Shown here piece after piece: positions 30,521 through 40,343 of a DNA stretch of 64,000 bases. Position numbers and translations under genes: made by a program. Origin of the DNA: Streptomyces sp. H27-H5 (GTDB lineage: Bacteria > Actinomycetota > Actinomycetes > Streptomycetales > Streptomycetaceae); the NCBI RefSeq assembly GCF_026627505.1, contig NZ_JAPNLK010000004.1:1-64000 (forward strand). The letters are read 5' to 3'. The notes below the pieces were generated by a model. The model saw only the letters and a list, made by a program, of their open reading frames with translations, made no database searches and had not been told where the DNA came from. Position 1 is the first letter of the stretch, and every line of letters begins with the position of its first letter.

Positions 30521-33325
30521 TCAACCCCCTGGTTTGTAACTCCCCGTGGCCTTCTCGAAGACCTCGGTGACCCTTCCTTCCTCGTCCTGCGGTCCGGTCA
30601 CCAGGACCACGTGATAGACCCCACCCAACGCGACGACGAAGTTCCGCGCCACGACGCTCCGTCCCGCCGAGTCGATCCACGTGTACCGCCCGGTGACCCG
30701 GACCTGTTGGCCCACCGTGGTCGACTTGACGTCCCCACCGCTCGCCCAACTGGAGTTGCGGTACGGGGACAGTTCCGGCTCCTTGTCCTTCTGGTACGTG
30801 AGCGGGTCCGGCCTGCCGCCCTCGACCTTGTCCCGTCCCGGCACCACCGTCAACACGAATTGCCCGTCCACGTACCGGACCTGGCCCGCCTCGTTGATGC
30901 CGCGCCGTTCCCAACCGTCGGGAACCGCCATCTCGAAGTGCTCGGGGTCCTGTTGGGTGGTGTACCCGGGCGGCGCGGGCACGGGCGCCTTGCTCTGCGA
31001 GGCGGGCTTGGACTCCGGGGTGCCCGAGGGCGTCCGGCCGGGGCCCTGGCCGGACGTGGGCGGCGCGGAGGAGACGGGAGGTCGCGCAGTGGTGCCGCCC
31101 GGCTCCCCCTGCACCCGCTGATCCGCGGAGCGGGGCATGAACAGCAGGGCGTACCCGACCGCCGCCGCGAGTAACGCGAGCACGCCGACCAGCAGGGTCC
31201 GCCCGAGGGAGCGCGGCTTGCGGCGCGGGGCGTCCGCGCTGCGGTGGCGGCCGTGCACGTCGCCGCGCCTGCGCACGACGGGCAGCCGGGTCGGGTCCGG
31301 CATCGGCAGCATCCCGAAGGCGCCGTCGGGTTCGGGGGCCGAGCGCACGAGCGAGCGCAGCCAGCCGCGCAACTCCTCGAAGTCGGGCCGTTCGGTGGGG
31401 TCCTGACGCAGCAGCGACTCGACGATCGGGCGCAGCGGGCCGCATTCCTCCGCAAAGGCGGGGGGCTCGGAGCAGACCATCTCCACGAGGTCGGGGACGC
31501 TCTCCTCGGGGTACGGGGCGTGCCCCTGGACGGCGCGGTACAGCAGCGCGCCGAGTGCCCACAGGTCGGTGGCGGGGCCGACGGGCGCGGCGAGTTGCCA
31601 GTGCCCGTGCACGGGACCGGCCTGCTCGGGCGCCCAGCGCTCGGTGACGGCTCCCACGACGGCCATCCGGGTCTGCCGCGCGCGCTCGGCGTCCAGGCCG
31701 GTCCTGGGGCCACCGCCGCCGATGCGGGCGCCGGACCAGCCGACGACGCCGACGGGCTGCGGGGCCGCCGGCGGGACCGGCTCGGGGATCGACCGCGGGG
31801 TCGGCCGCGATGCCGGGCGGGGCACGGCGATCCCGGTCCCGGGCTGCGGCTCGCCCGGCCGCACGGCCGGGAAGGGGCCGGACGGGTCCGGGGGTTCGGC
31901 TTGGCGGTACCCCTGGGGCAGGGCGAGCTGCGCGGGCAGCGCGGGCACGTTCACGGCGCCCGTCGACTCGGCGTCGGGCGCGGTGCCGTGCTCCGGGTCG
32001 TACGCGGACTCCGGGTCGTAGGCGGACTCCGGGTCGGGCGTCGGTGCGTACGCGGAGTCCGGCTCGGAGCCCGGGTCGGAGTCCGGTTCCCGCTCGGCGG
32101 CCGGGTCCGTGTCCGGGTCCGGCCGGCGGCGCGGGGTGGCGCCGTGCCAGGGCGCGGCCGGCGCGGCATCCGGGCCCCCGTACGGGTACGAGTACCCCTG
32201 CGGCAGGTTCGAGCCCTCCGGGCGCGGCTCGGGTGCGGCGCCGGTGCCCGCCCTGCGTTCCTCCTCGACCTTGGCTGCGGCCGCCCGCGCGCCGGCCCGG
32301 TAGGCGGCGATGGAACCGGCCCGCGCGGCGGCCTTGAGGTCGGGCCGCTCCTCGGAGGACGCCTGGGTGTCCGCGGGACCCGCCTGGAGCGCCGGAAGCA
32401 CCGGGATCGGGGGGCGTTCCGGGGTGATGTGGTCGGAGTACCGCGGCCCGGTGTCGTACCCCGGAGCCACCAGCGGCGCGTAGGCGATGCCACCGGACTC
32501 CCGCGCGGGCGGAAGCGTCCGGGATGCGGATTCGGGCCCGGGCTCGGGTTCGGGTACGGGGGCGATCGGCGGCCGGCCGGGGCCGGGGATCCCGTCGTAC
32601 GGGTCGGTCGCCCGGGTGCCGGGGCCGGCTTCCCCGCGCACGGGGTCGTGGCCCGACGGGCCCTGCCACGGCAGCCCTTGGGGCGTCGGGTACCGGTCGA
32701 TCGGCTCGGACGCGGAGAGCGAAGCGGAGGGGTCCGTACCGATCCCGGCGCCCTCGGGCACCGGGTCGTACCCGCACAGGGCCTCTTCCGCGGCGCCCGC
32801 CGCGAGCCCCGTCAGGACGACCCGGCCGTCCTCGCATATCAACACGGTCCGCACGGTGATGTTGCGGTGGGTCCAGCCGTGCGCGTGCAGCACCCGCAGC
32901 GCGGTCAGCACGTCGGCGGCCACCTCGGCCGCTCGGTAGGGGCTCAGCGGTTCCTCGGCGATCAGCGCCGCCAACGGCCGTGCGGGGACGAGTTCGCTGA
33001 CGATCCACAGCGAACCGCCCTCCGCGAAGACGTCGAAGACCTGGTCGAGGCGCGGATGGTCGGGTACCGAGGCGGCCGCCTGCGCCGCCGCGATCGCCCG
33101 GCGCACGGCCGGGAGTTCGCCGGGCGACCGACGCCCGGTCGCCGGACCGTGCGTCCCGTCCAGCAGCTCCGCGTCCACGATCTCGGGCAACGGCACCTGC
33201 CGGACCAGGACTTCCTGACCGCTGCGGGTGTCGAAGGCCCGGGTCTCGACCGGCTCGTACTCGTCCGACGGCGGCAGCGGCAGGCGGTATCGGTCGGACA
33301 GGATCCGACCCGCGTAGTCCTCCAC
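30521..33325 (-). CDS. Transmembrane Ser/Thr pseudokinase with 390-residue insert
   Basis: 934 residues from GTG 33325, after GGGGAGG. The kinase fold is present but inactive: no Gly-rich loop, Arg42 in place of the ATP-binding Lys (VLVRQV), HRN (153-155) for HRD, and LTGLA (171-175) for DFG. Between this and the APE-like WAPEQ (565-569) is a Pro/Glu/Ala/Tyr-rich disordered insert of about 390 residues. The C-lobe continues normally (TDLWALGALLYRAV, DPTERPDFEELRGWL). Membrane helix 709-730, then the same outer domain as its neighbours (FEMAVPDGWERR). It probably regulates or scaffolds the flanking kinases. Confidence 0.88.
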   Translation of the reverse strand: MEDYAGRILSDRYRLPLPPSDEYEPVETRAFDTRSGQEVLVRQVPLPEIVDAELLDGTHGPATGRRSPGELPAVRRAIAAAQAAASVPDHPRLDQVFDVFAEGGSLWIVSELVPARPLAALIAEEPLSPYRAAEVAADVLTALRVLHAHGWTHRNITVRTVLICEDGRVVLTGLAAGAAEEALCGYDPVPEGAGIGTDPSASLSASEPIDRYPTPQGLPWQGPSGHDPVRGEAGPGTRATDPYDGIPGPGRPPIAPVPEPEPGPESASRTLPPARESGGIAYAPLVAPGYDTGPRYSDHITPERPPIPVLPALQAGPADTQASSEERPDLKAAARAGSIAAYRAGARAAAAKVEEERRAGTGAAPEPRPEGSNLPQGYSYPYGGPDAAPAAPWHGATPRRRPDPDTDPAAEREPDSDPGSEPDSAYAPTPDPESAYDPESAYDPEHGTAPDAESTGAVNVPALPAQLALPQGYRQAEPPDPSGPFPAVRPGEPQPGTGIAVPRPASRPTPRSIPEPVPPAAPQPVGVVGWSGARIGGGGPRTGLDAERARQTRMAVVGAVTERWAPEQAGPVHGHWQLAAPVGPATDLWALGALLYRAVQGHAPYPEESVPDLVEMVCSEPPAFAEECGPLRPIVESLLRQDPTERPDFEELRGWLRSLVRSAPEPDGAFGMLPMPDPTRLPVVRRRGDVHGRHRSADAPRRKPRSLGRTLLVGVLALLAAAVGYALLFMPRSADQRVQGEPGGTTARPPVSSAPPTSGQGPGRTPSGTPESKPASQSKAPVPAPPGYTTQQDPEHFEMAVPDGWERRGINEAGQVRYVDGQFVLTVVPGRDKVEGGRPDPLTYQKDKEPELSPYRNSSWASGGDVKSTTVGQQVRVTGRYTWIDSAGRSVVARNFVVALGGVYHVVLVTGPQDEEGRVTEVFEKATGSYKPGG

Positions 33326-33441
33326 ATCGCCTCCCCCGAGTGCGGTACCCAACCCCATGGTTCCCGCGGACACGATACGTCGCCCGGGGCGCCCGCGTCC
33401 CGGGCCTGGCAAGGCCCGCCCCCGCCGGGGGACGACCGGGC

Positions 33442-36270
33442 TCAGCCCAGGGGCTGGAAGGTCTCGAATGCCGTGTTGCGCATCAGGGTGCACTCGGGGC
33501 CGTCCCACTGGTCGGCCGGGCAGCTGACCATGATGGCGTAGCCGTGCGTCGCGTCCACCTTGAAGCCCCGGTTCAGCACCCGGACCTTGCTGCCCTTCTG
33601 CTCGCGCTCGAACTCCCAGTCCGCCGCGGTCGGATAGCCGCGGTAGTCCACGCCGTCCAACCTGATCAGGTGATAGCCCGTGCTGCTGCCGGCGACGGCC
33701 GGGGCCAACTGGGACCAGGCGAGGCGCGCGTCGCCCGTCGGGCTGTCGGTGAAGTCGACCTGGATGCGCGGGAAGCCGCCGTCACGGCTGTATATGGCGC
33801 CGGAGTTCTCGCCCGCCGTGTCGGTCTGGCGGAAGCCCTCGGGCATCGCCATGGAGAAGTGGAACCGCAGGTCCGAGACCTTCGCGTAGCCGGCCGGCAG
33901 CCCGGCGCCCGGGCCGCTGCCCTGACCCTGCGTCTGGCCCGTGTTCTGGCCCTGGCCCTGACCCTGGCCCTGCGCTTGGCCCTGACCCTGGCCCTGACTC
34001 TGCGCGGGACTCTGTCCCGGGCTGGGCTCGCCGCTCTTCTTGCCCCCGTCGGATCCGCTGTTCGAGGACCCCTTGCCGGCGGTGCCCGCCGACGCGCCGA
34101 CGGCCGTACCCGGGGTCGCCGCCCCGGAAGCGGACGGCCGGGAACCGGCCTTGTCCTTGCCCTTGTCCTTGTCGTCGTCCCCGCTGAACGCCCACACGAT
34201 CAGCGAGCCGATCACCGCCAGGACCACGACCACACCGGCGATCGCGAGCGCGATGGTGCGGCGCGACATCACATCGGTGAGCGACGCCGGGATCGGCTTG
34301 GGGCGGGACGACGGGGCCTCGGCGGCAGACGCCGTCGAGGCGGCGGCGGCCGCGGTGGCGGCCTCCGCCGCGGCGGCCTTGCGGGCGGACTTCAACGCCG
34401 CCCGGGCCCGCTCGCGCTGTTCGCGCTCGCGCCGCTCGCGTTCCTTCTTCTCCGCCTTCTCGGCGGCCTTCTCGGCAGCCTTGGCGGCGGCGACGCGCTC
34501 GGCGGCGGCCTTGGCCTCGGCCTTCTCCGCCTTCTCCGCCTCGACCTTCTCCGCCTTCTCGGCCTTCTCGGCCTTCTCGGCGGCGAACTTGTCCGCCGCC
34601 TCCTTGGCGTCGGCGAGGGAGATCGCCTTGGTCTCCTCGACGGCCGGGGGCATCGCCGGCGCGGGCTCGGGGGCGTCGAGCACCGCCTTCAGCATCGCCC
34701 GGGCACGGTCGTCGTCGAGCCGCCCGGCCGGGTCCTTGACCAGCAGGCCGTAGATGACCTCGGTCAAGGGACCGGCGTTCTTCGGCGGTTCCACCGGTTC
34801 GGTCATCACGGCGGTGAGGGTGGCGAGGGCCGAGCCCTTGTCGTACGGGGGCACGCCCTCGACGCAGGCGTACAGCAGGCCGCCGAGCGACCACATGTCG
34901 GCGGGCGGGCCGGGCTTCTGGCCCCGGGCGCGCTCGGGAGAGATGTAGGAGGGGGCGCCGACGAGCATGCCGGTGGAGGTGACGGAGGGGTCTCCCTCGA
35001 CCTGCGCGATGCCGAAGTCGGTGAGCACGACACGACCGTTGTCCGCTATGAGCACGTTGGACGGCTTCACGTCACGGTGCAGGATGCCCTGGTCGTGGGC
35101 GGCGCGCAGGACGTCGAGGACGGCGAGTCCGACCTCGGCCGCGCGACGGGGCGTCAGCGGGCCGCGCTCGCGCACGAACTCGGCGAGGGAGGGGCCCTCG
35201 ATGAGTTCCATGACGATCCACGGGCGGCCGTCCTCGTCCACGACGTCGTAGACGGTGACGGCGCCGCCGCTGCGGATCCGTGCGATCGCCTTGGCCTCGC
35301 GGAGGGTGCGGGTGATGAGGCGGCGCTTCTCGTCCTCGTCCACGCCCATGCTGAAGCGGAGTTCCTTGACGGCGACCGTCCGCCCGAGGATCTCGTCCTC
35401 GGCGCGCCACACGGTGCCCATGCCGCCCTTGCCGAGGACGGATCCGAGCCGGTACCGGCGGGCGAGCAACCGCCCTTCGTCCTGACCGGTTTCCGCCTTG
35501 ACCGCGGGGCTCTTCGCGCCCTCGGGCGACCGCTGCGCGGGCACGACCTCGGGCCTCGCGGCACCGGTCCTGACCGGATCGGGCTTCGCCGGCGCGGGCC
35601 TGGCGTCCGCAGGCCTGGCGTCCGCGGGCTTGGCGTCCTCGGGCCTGGCCGGCGCGGGCTTGTTGGCGTCCTCGGGCTCCGCGGAGGCCACCTTCACGGC
35701 CGACACGGGTTCCGCCTTCGCGGCGGGGGCGGCCTTGGCCGGGCCGGAGCCGGCGGGGGACGCCGACTTCTCGCCACCGGACGCGGGCTTGCCGGCGGGC
35801 GCGTTCGCGGGCGCGGCCTTGGCCGTGCGCGGCTTCGGCACGGGCTTCACGTCCGCAGGGGTCGCGGACTTCGCGTCCGCGGGGGTCGCCGGTTTCGCGT
35901 CCGCCGAGGCGGTGGGCTTGGCGTCCCGCGGCCCGTCCGACTCCGCGTCGGCGGTGGGGGCGGCCTTGGCGAGGTCGGGCTTCGCCGCCGAAGCGGCGGG
36001 TGCGACCGCGCCCGGCTCGGACCCGGCCGCCGGCCTGGCGTCCTCGGGCTCCGCCTGCGCGGCGGGCGACTTGGCCGGGCTCGGCCCGGCCGGGGTGGAC
36101 TTCGCCCCGGACGGACCCGGCTTCGCCGCGGCGGGCTTCACACCCTCCGGTTCCGCCGTGGGCTCGGCCTTGCGCGGGCTCGGCTTCACACCCGCCGGCT
36201 CGGTGCTCGGTTCGGCGCTCGGCGCCTTACCCGCGGAATCCGGCGACTCGGTGTGCTCCGGCTTCGACAT
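33442..36270 (-). CDS. Transmembrane Ser/Thr protein kinase with disordered arms
   Basis: 942 residues. Residues 1-265 are Pro/Ala/Lys/Glu-rich repeats (disordered). Kinase domain 270-530 complete: GKGGMG 280-285, Lys302, HRD 398-400, DFG 418-420, SPER 444-447. A long Lys/Glu/Ala coiled-coil-like juxtamembrane region (553-645; repeated AEKAEK) leads to a membrane helix at 672-695. Outside are a Ser/Gly linker with a Gln-Gly repeat tract and the shared Mog1/PsbP-like sensor domain (FSMAMPEGFRQ). First of three adjacent paralogous kinase genes on the minus strand. Confidence 0.93.
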   Translation of the reverse strand: MSKPEHTESPDSAGKAPSAEPSTEPAGVKPSPRKAEPTAEPEGVKPAAAKPGPSGAKSTPAGPSPAKSPAAQAEPEDARPAAGSEPGAVAPAASAAKPDLAKAAPTADAESDGPRDAKPTASADAKPATPADAKSATPADVKPVPKPRTAKAAPANAPAGKPASGGEKSASPAGSGPAKAAPAAKAEPVSAVKVASAEPEDANKPAPARPEDAKPADARPADARPAPAKPDPVRTGAARPEVVPAQRSPEGAKSPAVKAETGQDEGRLLARRYRLGSVLGKGGMGTVWRAEDEILGRTVAVKELRFSMGVDEDEKRRLITRTLREAKAIARIRSGGAVTVYDVVDEDGRPWIVMELIEGPSLAEFVRERGPLTPRRAAEVGLAVLDVLRAAHDQGILHRDVKPSNVLIADNGRVVLTDFGIAQVEGDPSVTSTGMLVGAPSYISPERARGQKPGPPADMWSLGGLLYACVEGVPPYDKGSALATLTAVMTEPVEPPKNAGPLTEVIYGLLVKDPAGRLDDDRARAMLKAVLDAPEPAPAMPPAVEETKAISLADAKEAADKFAAEKAEKAEKAEKVEAEKAEKAEAKAAAERVAAAKAAEKAAEKAEKKERERREREQRERARAALKSARKAAAAEAATAAAAASTASAAEAPSSRPKPIPASLTDVMSRRTIALAIAGVVVVLAVIGSLIVWAFSGDDDKDKGKDKAGSRPSASGAATPGTAVGASAGTAGKGSSNSGSDGGKKSGEPSPGQSPAQSQGQGQGQAQGQGQGQGQNTGQTQGQGSGPGAGLPAGYAKVSDLRFHFSMAMPEGFRQTDTAGENSGAIYSRDGGFPRIQVDFTDSPTGDARLAWSQLAPAVAGSSTGYHLIRLDGVDYRGYPTAADWEFEREQKGSKVRVLNRGFKVDATHGYAIMVSCPADQWDGPECTLMRNTAFETFQPLG

Positions 36271-36418
36271 GCGTCCCCTCTGCGATCGTGCAGCCTGCCC
36301 GGCTGCCCCGGCAGCCGCCGAGGGGCACGGTAACCCGCCCCGGCAGAAACCTCATTGTTGCTCACTCCGCAACGGACGGGCGCCCCGGGGCAACGGTTCC
36401 CCCTTCCGCATCCCGGAG

Positions 36419-38125
36419 TTACAACGGAACGATGTCGGGAGCTCCCAGCCTGGCCGCGTCCGCCGTCAGGTCGTCCGGTTGGCGCTGCGATTCCCGTTCC
36501 GCCTGCACCCGCTTCTCGTAGTGCTCGACTTCGTTCTCGATCTGCTTCTTGTCCCAGCCCAGTACCGGAGCCATCAGTTCCGCGCACTCCCGGGCCGATC
36601 GCGTGCCCCGGTCGAAGGTCTCGATCGAGATCCGCGTCCGACGCGTCAACACGTCGTCCAGGTGCCTGGCCCCTTCGTGCGAAGCCGCGTAGACGACTTC
36701 CGCCCGCAGGTAGTCCTCTGCCCCCGTGAGCGGCTCGGCCAACCCCGGATCCTCCGCGATCAGGTCGAGCAGTTCCTCCGTCAGGGACCCGTACCGGTTC
36801 AGCAGGTGCTCCACCCGCGCCACGTGGATGCCCGTGCGCGCGGCGATCCGGGCGCGGCCGTTCCACAGGGCCCGGTACCCCTCCGCGCCCACCAGCGGGA
36901 CGTCCTCGGTCACGCACTCCGCGACGCGTTGGTCCAGCCCGTGCACCGCCTCGTCCACCGCGTCCTTGGCCATCACCCGGTACGTCGTGTACTTGCCGCC
37001 CGCCACCACGACCAGCCCCGGCACCGGGTGCGCCACCGTGTGCTCGCGCGAGAGCTTGCTGGTCGCGTCGGACTCGCCGGCCAGCAGGGGTCGCAGGCCC
37101 GCGTAGACGCCTTGGACGTCGTCGCGCGTCAGGGGAACCGCCAGTACCGAGTTCACGTGCTCCAGCAGGTAGTCGATGTCCGCGCTGGACGCCGCCGGGT
37201 GCGCCTTGTCGAGGTCCCAGTCGGTGTCCGTGGTGCCGACGATCCAGTGCCGCCCCCAGGGGATGACGAAGAGCACGGACTTCTCCGTGCGCAGGATCAG
37301 CCCGGTGGAGGAGTGGATCCGGTCCTTCGGGACGACCAGGTGGATGCCCTTCGAGGCCCGGACGTGGAACTGCCCGCGCTCCCCGATCAGGGCCTGCGTG
37401 TCGTCCGTCCACACCCCGGTGGCGTTGACGACCTGCTTCGCGCGGATCTCGTACTCGCCGCCGCCCTCCACGTCCCGCACCAGCGCGCCGACCACCCGTT
37501 CGCCCTCGCGGAGGAAGCCGACGACCCTCGCCCCGTTGGCGCACTGCGCCCCGTACGCGGAGGCCGTTCGGACCAATGTGGTGACGTACCGGGCGTCGTC
37601 CATCTGGGCGTCGTAGTACTGCAGGGCGCCCACCAGGGCGTCCTTGCGCAGCGCCGGGGCGACCCGCAGCGCGTGCTTGCGCGAGAGGTGGCGGTGGGTG
37701 GGGAGCCCGCGCCCGTGACCGCTGGAGAAGGACATCGCGTCGTACAGGGCCACGCCCGAGCCGGCGTAGAGGCGCTCCCAGCCCTTGTGCTGGAGCGGGT
37801 ACAGGAACGGAACCGGCTTGACCAGGTGCGGCGCGAGCCGCTCCAGCAGCAGGCCGCGTTCCTTCAGGGCCTCGCGGACGAGGGCGAAGTCGAGCATCTC
37901 CAGGTAGCGCAGTCCACCGTGGATCAGCTTGCTGGAGCGGCTCGACGTGCCCGAGGCCCAGTCCCGTGCCTCCACCAGCCCGGTGGACAGGCCTCTGGTG
38001 GCCGCGTCGAGCGCGGTGCCGGCGCCGACCACTCCCGCGCCGACGACCAGCACGTCCAGCTCCCGTTCGGCCATCCGGGCAAGTGCCTCGGCCCGCTGAA
38101 CCGGTCCCAGTGTCGCTGTCCTCAC
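36419..38125 (-). CDS. glpD: FAD-dependent glycerol-3-phosphate dehydrogenase
   Basis: 568 residues from GTG 38125 (GGGAGG just upstream); longer frames lack a ribosome site. It oxidises glycerol-3-phosphate to dihydroxyacetone phosphate at the membrane, passing electrons to quinone. FAD motif GAGVVGAG at 29-36, SSKLIHGGLRYLE, WTDDTQ..., GGKYTTYR, and the GlpD C-terminal domain (NRYGSLTEELLDLIAEDPG). No glpF or glpK beside it. The dissimilar kinases on one side and a divergent nucleotide-sugar gene on the other suggest independent regulation. Confidence 0.95.
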   Translation of the reverse strand: MRTATLGPVQRAEALARMAERELDVLVVGAGVVGAGTALDAATRGLSTGLVEARDWASGTSSRSSKLIHGGLRYLEMLDFALVREALKERGLLLERLAPHLVKPVPFLYPLQHKGWERLYAGSGVALYDAMSFSSGHGRGLPTHRHLSRKHALRVAPALRKDALVGALQYYDAQMDDARYVTTLVRTASAYGAQCANGARVVGFLREGERVVGALVRDVEGGGEYEIRAKQVVNATGVWTDDTQALIGERGQFHVRASKGIHLVVPKDRIHSSTGLILRTEKSVLFVIPWGRHWIVGTTDTDWDLDKAHPAASSADIDYLLEHVNSVLAVPLTRDDVQGVYAGLRPLLAGESDATSKLSREHTVAHPVPGLVVVAGGKYTTYRVMAKDAVDEAVHGLDQRVAECVTEDVPLVGAEGYRALWNGRARIAARTGIHVARVEHLLNRYGSLTEELLDLIAEDPGLAEPLTGAEDYLRAEVVYAASHEGARHLDDVLTRRTRISIETFDRGTRSARECAELMAPVLGWDKKQIENEVEHYEKRVQAERESQRQPDDLTADAARLGAPDIVPL

Positions 38126-38375
38126 GGCTGCCTCCCGTTGGTGCGGGGGAATCCCCGCTCGATGCGGGTGATCCCGCTCACATCCCCGCTGTTGATTCTG
38201 ACCTTCCGCGCACACATCGGCCACCGCCTGTGGACAACACAACGGTAGCCACCACCTCACAATGCGACATATCTGTCATATATACGCCTAGTCTGACATT
38301 GCGCCTGCTCCAGCCCTCCACAGGACTTGCGCGCCCAGCCCCCTCATGCAAGGGAAGGGAAGGGACGGCACCTCC

Positions 38376-39605
38376 ATGCCCGCAGATCTCGCCGTCATCG
38401 GACTCGGCCACCTCGGCCTCCCTCTCGCTCAGGCGGCCGTCGCCGCCGGAATCGAGACCGTCGGCTTCGACAGCGGTCCGACCACGGACAGCACCCTCAC
38501 CGCCGCCGAGATCCGCCGCATGTCGGCGGCCGGCTTCCGGGTCACCACCAACCCCGCCGAACTGGGCCGGGTCCGTACCGCCGTCATCTGCGCCCCTACC
38601 CAGCTCGGCGCCGATCGTGCGCTCGATCTCTCCGCGGTCGGCGACGCGGGCCGCGCGCTCGCCGCCCGGCTGCGCCCGCACACCACCGTCATCCTGGAGT
38701 CCGCCGCCCATCCGGGGGTCACCGAGGACTACCTGCGCCCGATCCTCGAAGCCGGTTCGGGGCTGCGCGCGGGCCGCGACTTCCACCTGGCCTACTCCCC
38801 CAGCCGGCACGACCCGGGCAACCGCACGCACGGGATCTCCAACACCCCCAAGGTGATCGGCGGCCTCACGCCCGCCTGCACCGAGTCCGCGCACGCGTTC
38901 TACGCCCGCCTCACCGAGAAGGTGGTGCGCGCCCGCGGCCTGCGCGAGGCCGAGACCGTGCAGCTGCTGGAGACCAACTACCGGCACGTGAACATCGCCC
39001 TCATGAACGAGATGGCCGTCCTGTGCCACGACCTCGGGGTCGACCTGTGGGACGTCATCCGGTGCGCCGAGACGAAGCCGTACGGGTACCAGGCGTTCCG
39101 CCCCGGCCCCGGCGTCGGCGGCCACGGCGTCCCGCTCGACCCGAACTACCTCCCCCACACCACCCGCACCCCCGGTCACCCGCTGCGCATGGTCGGCCTG
39201 GCCCAGGAGATCAACAACCGGATGCCGCAGTACGTCATCCAGCGCTCCGCCGCCCTGCTGAACGAGCACGGGAAGTCCGCCCGCGGCGCCCGGGTCCTGC
39301 TGCTCGGGGTGACGTACAAGCCGGACCTCGCCGACCAGGAGGGCTCGCCGGCGCGCGAGATCGCCAGCCGGCTGATCGACCTCGGGGCCCAGATCAGCTA
39401 CCACGACCCGTACATCCCGGCCTGGCGGGTCCGCGACCAGCCCGTCCCGCGCGCCGACTCGCTGTACGAGGCCGCCGCCAACGCCGACCTGACGATCCTG
39501 CTCCAGCACCACCGCACCTACGACCTGCAAGGTCTGGCCGTCAAGGCGCAACTCCTGCTGGACACCCGGGGCGCCAGCCCGATCGGCGCGGCGCACCGCC
39601 TCTGA
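38376..39605 (+). CDS. Nucleotide-sugar dehydrogenase homologue lacking catalytic residues
   Basis: 409 residues from ATG 38376. N-terminal NAD Rossmann fold intact (IGLGHLGLPLA, 8-18), central and C-terminal UDP-glucose/GDP-mannose dehydrogenase domains recognisable (SNTPKVIGG, LGVTYKPDLADQEGSPA). The active site is gone: Ala110 for the ESTxxPG Thr, Ser143 for Glu (SPSR for SPER), Gln196 for the catalytic Lys, Thr200 for Asn, and Gly251 (GVGGHGVPLDP) where the nucleophilic Cys should be. Asp255 remains. It is unlikely to make UDP-sugar acids and may be a binding or regulatory protein, or use other chemistry. Confidence 0.85.
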   Translation: MPADLAVIGLGHLGLPLAQAAVAAGIETVGFDSGPTTDSTLTAAEIRRMSAAGFRVTTNPAELGRVRTAVICAPTQLGADRALDLSAVGDAGRALAARLRPHTTVILESAAHPGVTEDYLRPILEAGSGLRAGRDFHLAYSPSRHDPGNRTHGISNTPKVIGGLTPACTESAHAFYARLTEKVVRARGLREAETVQLLETNYRHVNIALMNEMAVLCHDLGVDLWDVIRCAETKPYGYQAFRPGPGVGGHGVPLDPNYLPHTTRTPGHPLRMVGLAQEINNRMPQYVIQRSAALLNEHGKSARGARVLLLGVTYKPDLADQEGSPAREIASRLIDLGAQISYHDPYIPAWRVRDQPVPRADSLYEAAANADLTILLQHHRTYDLQGLAVKAQLLLDTRGASPIGAAHRL

Positions 39606-39615
39606 CACCTCGCGC

Positions 39616-39655
39616 CAGCCCCCGGAGCGGCCCTCGCCGGCCGCTCCGGGGGCTG
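39616..39655. terminator. Terminator after the nucleotide-sugar dehydrogenase homologue
   Basis: CAGCCCCCGGAGCGGCC pairs with its exact complement around six bases, 11 bases past the stop. Confidence 0.85.
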
Positions 39656-39792
39656 TCGGGCGCGGTCCCCCCGATAAATCCCCCGCCGAATGTCAGAGCC
39701 TGCTGTTAGCCTGCGGCGTTCTTATCTCGCACATACGTCCCGGTGGACACCGGTGACCCACACGTGTGCCGTGTTCCCTGGGGGGATTTCTC

Positions 39793-40266
39793 ATGAGCCA
39801 GCAGTTCCAGCCGCCCGCGCCCGACTCCTACACCGCCGCTCCCGCCCCCGCCCCGGCGCGCGGCGGCAATGTCGGCCTCGGCATCCTGGCCGCCGTCGTC
39901 GCCGCCCTGGTCGCGGCCGGCGCGTACGGCGGCATCATGAACGCCATCGACCGTCAGGTCGGCTACGCCGCGGTCGGCGTCGGGCTCCTCGTCGGCCTCG
40001 CCGCCGGCAAGGTCGGCGGCAGGAACCCGGCCCTCCCCGTGGTCAGCGCGATCCTCTCGATCGGCGCCGTCTACCTCGGTCAGCTGTTCTTCATCGCGCT
40101 CGCCCTCGCCGACTACGCCCACATCGGCGTCGCCGACGTGCTGAGCGACCCGGGCATCGGCGGCCTGAACGACATCTGGAAGGAGTCGGCCGAGGCCATG
40201 GACTACCTCTTCCTCGGCATCGGCGGCTTCGTCGCCTTCGGCGCGGCCAAGAAGGTCAGCGACTGA
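39793..40266 (+). CDS. Small integral membrane protein
   Basis: 157 residues from ATG 39793 (GGGGGG upstream). Pro/Ala-rich cytoplasmic N-terminus (PPAPDSYTAAPAPAPARG), then four hydrophobic segments (GLGILAAVVAALVAAGAY; AAVGVGLLVGLAAG; VVSAILSIGAVYLGQLFFIALAL; YLFLGIGGFVAFGAA). Reminiscent of Streptomyces proteins of unknown function next to DUF2510-type genes. No enzyme motif. Standing alone between two terminators. Confidence 0.8.
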   Translation: MSQQFQPPAPDSYTAAPAPAPARGGNVGLGILAAVVAALVAAGAYGGIMNAIDRQVGYAAVGVGLLVGLAAGKVGGRNPALPVVSAILSIGAVYLGQLFFIALALADYAHIGVADVLSDPGIGGLNDIWKESAEAMDYLFLGIGGFVAFGAAKKVSD

Positions 40267-40281
40267 CACCGGTCCCGCACA

Positions 40282-40325
40282 CGCCGGAGGGCCGGCACCC
40301 CGATCGGGGTGCCGGCCCTCCGGCG
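40282..40325. terminator. 20-bp-stem terminator between convergent genes
   Basis: CGCCGGAGGGCCGGCACCCC and its complement around GATC, between the membrane protein gene and guaB3, serving both. Confidence 0.9.
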
Positions 40326-40343
40326 TACGGGCGTGGAAGCCGG

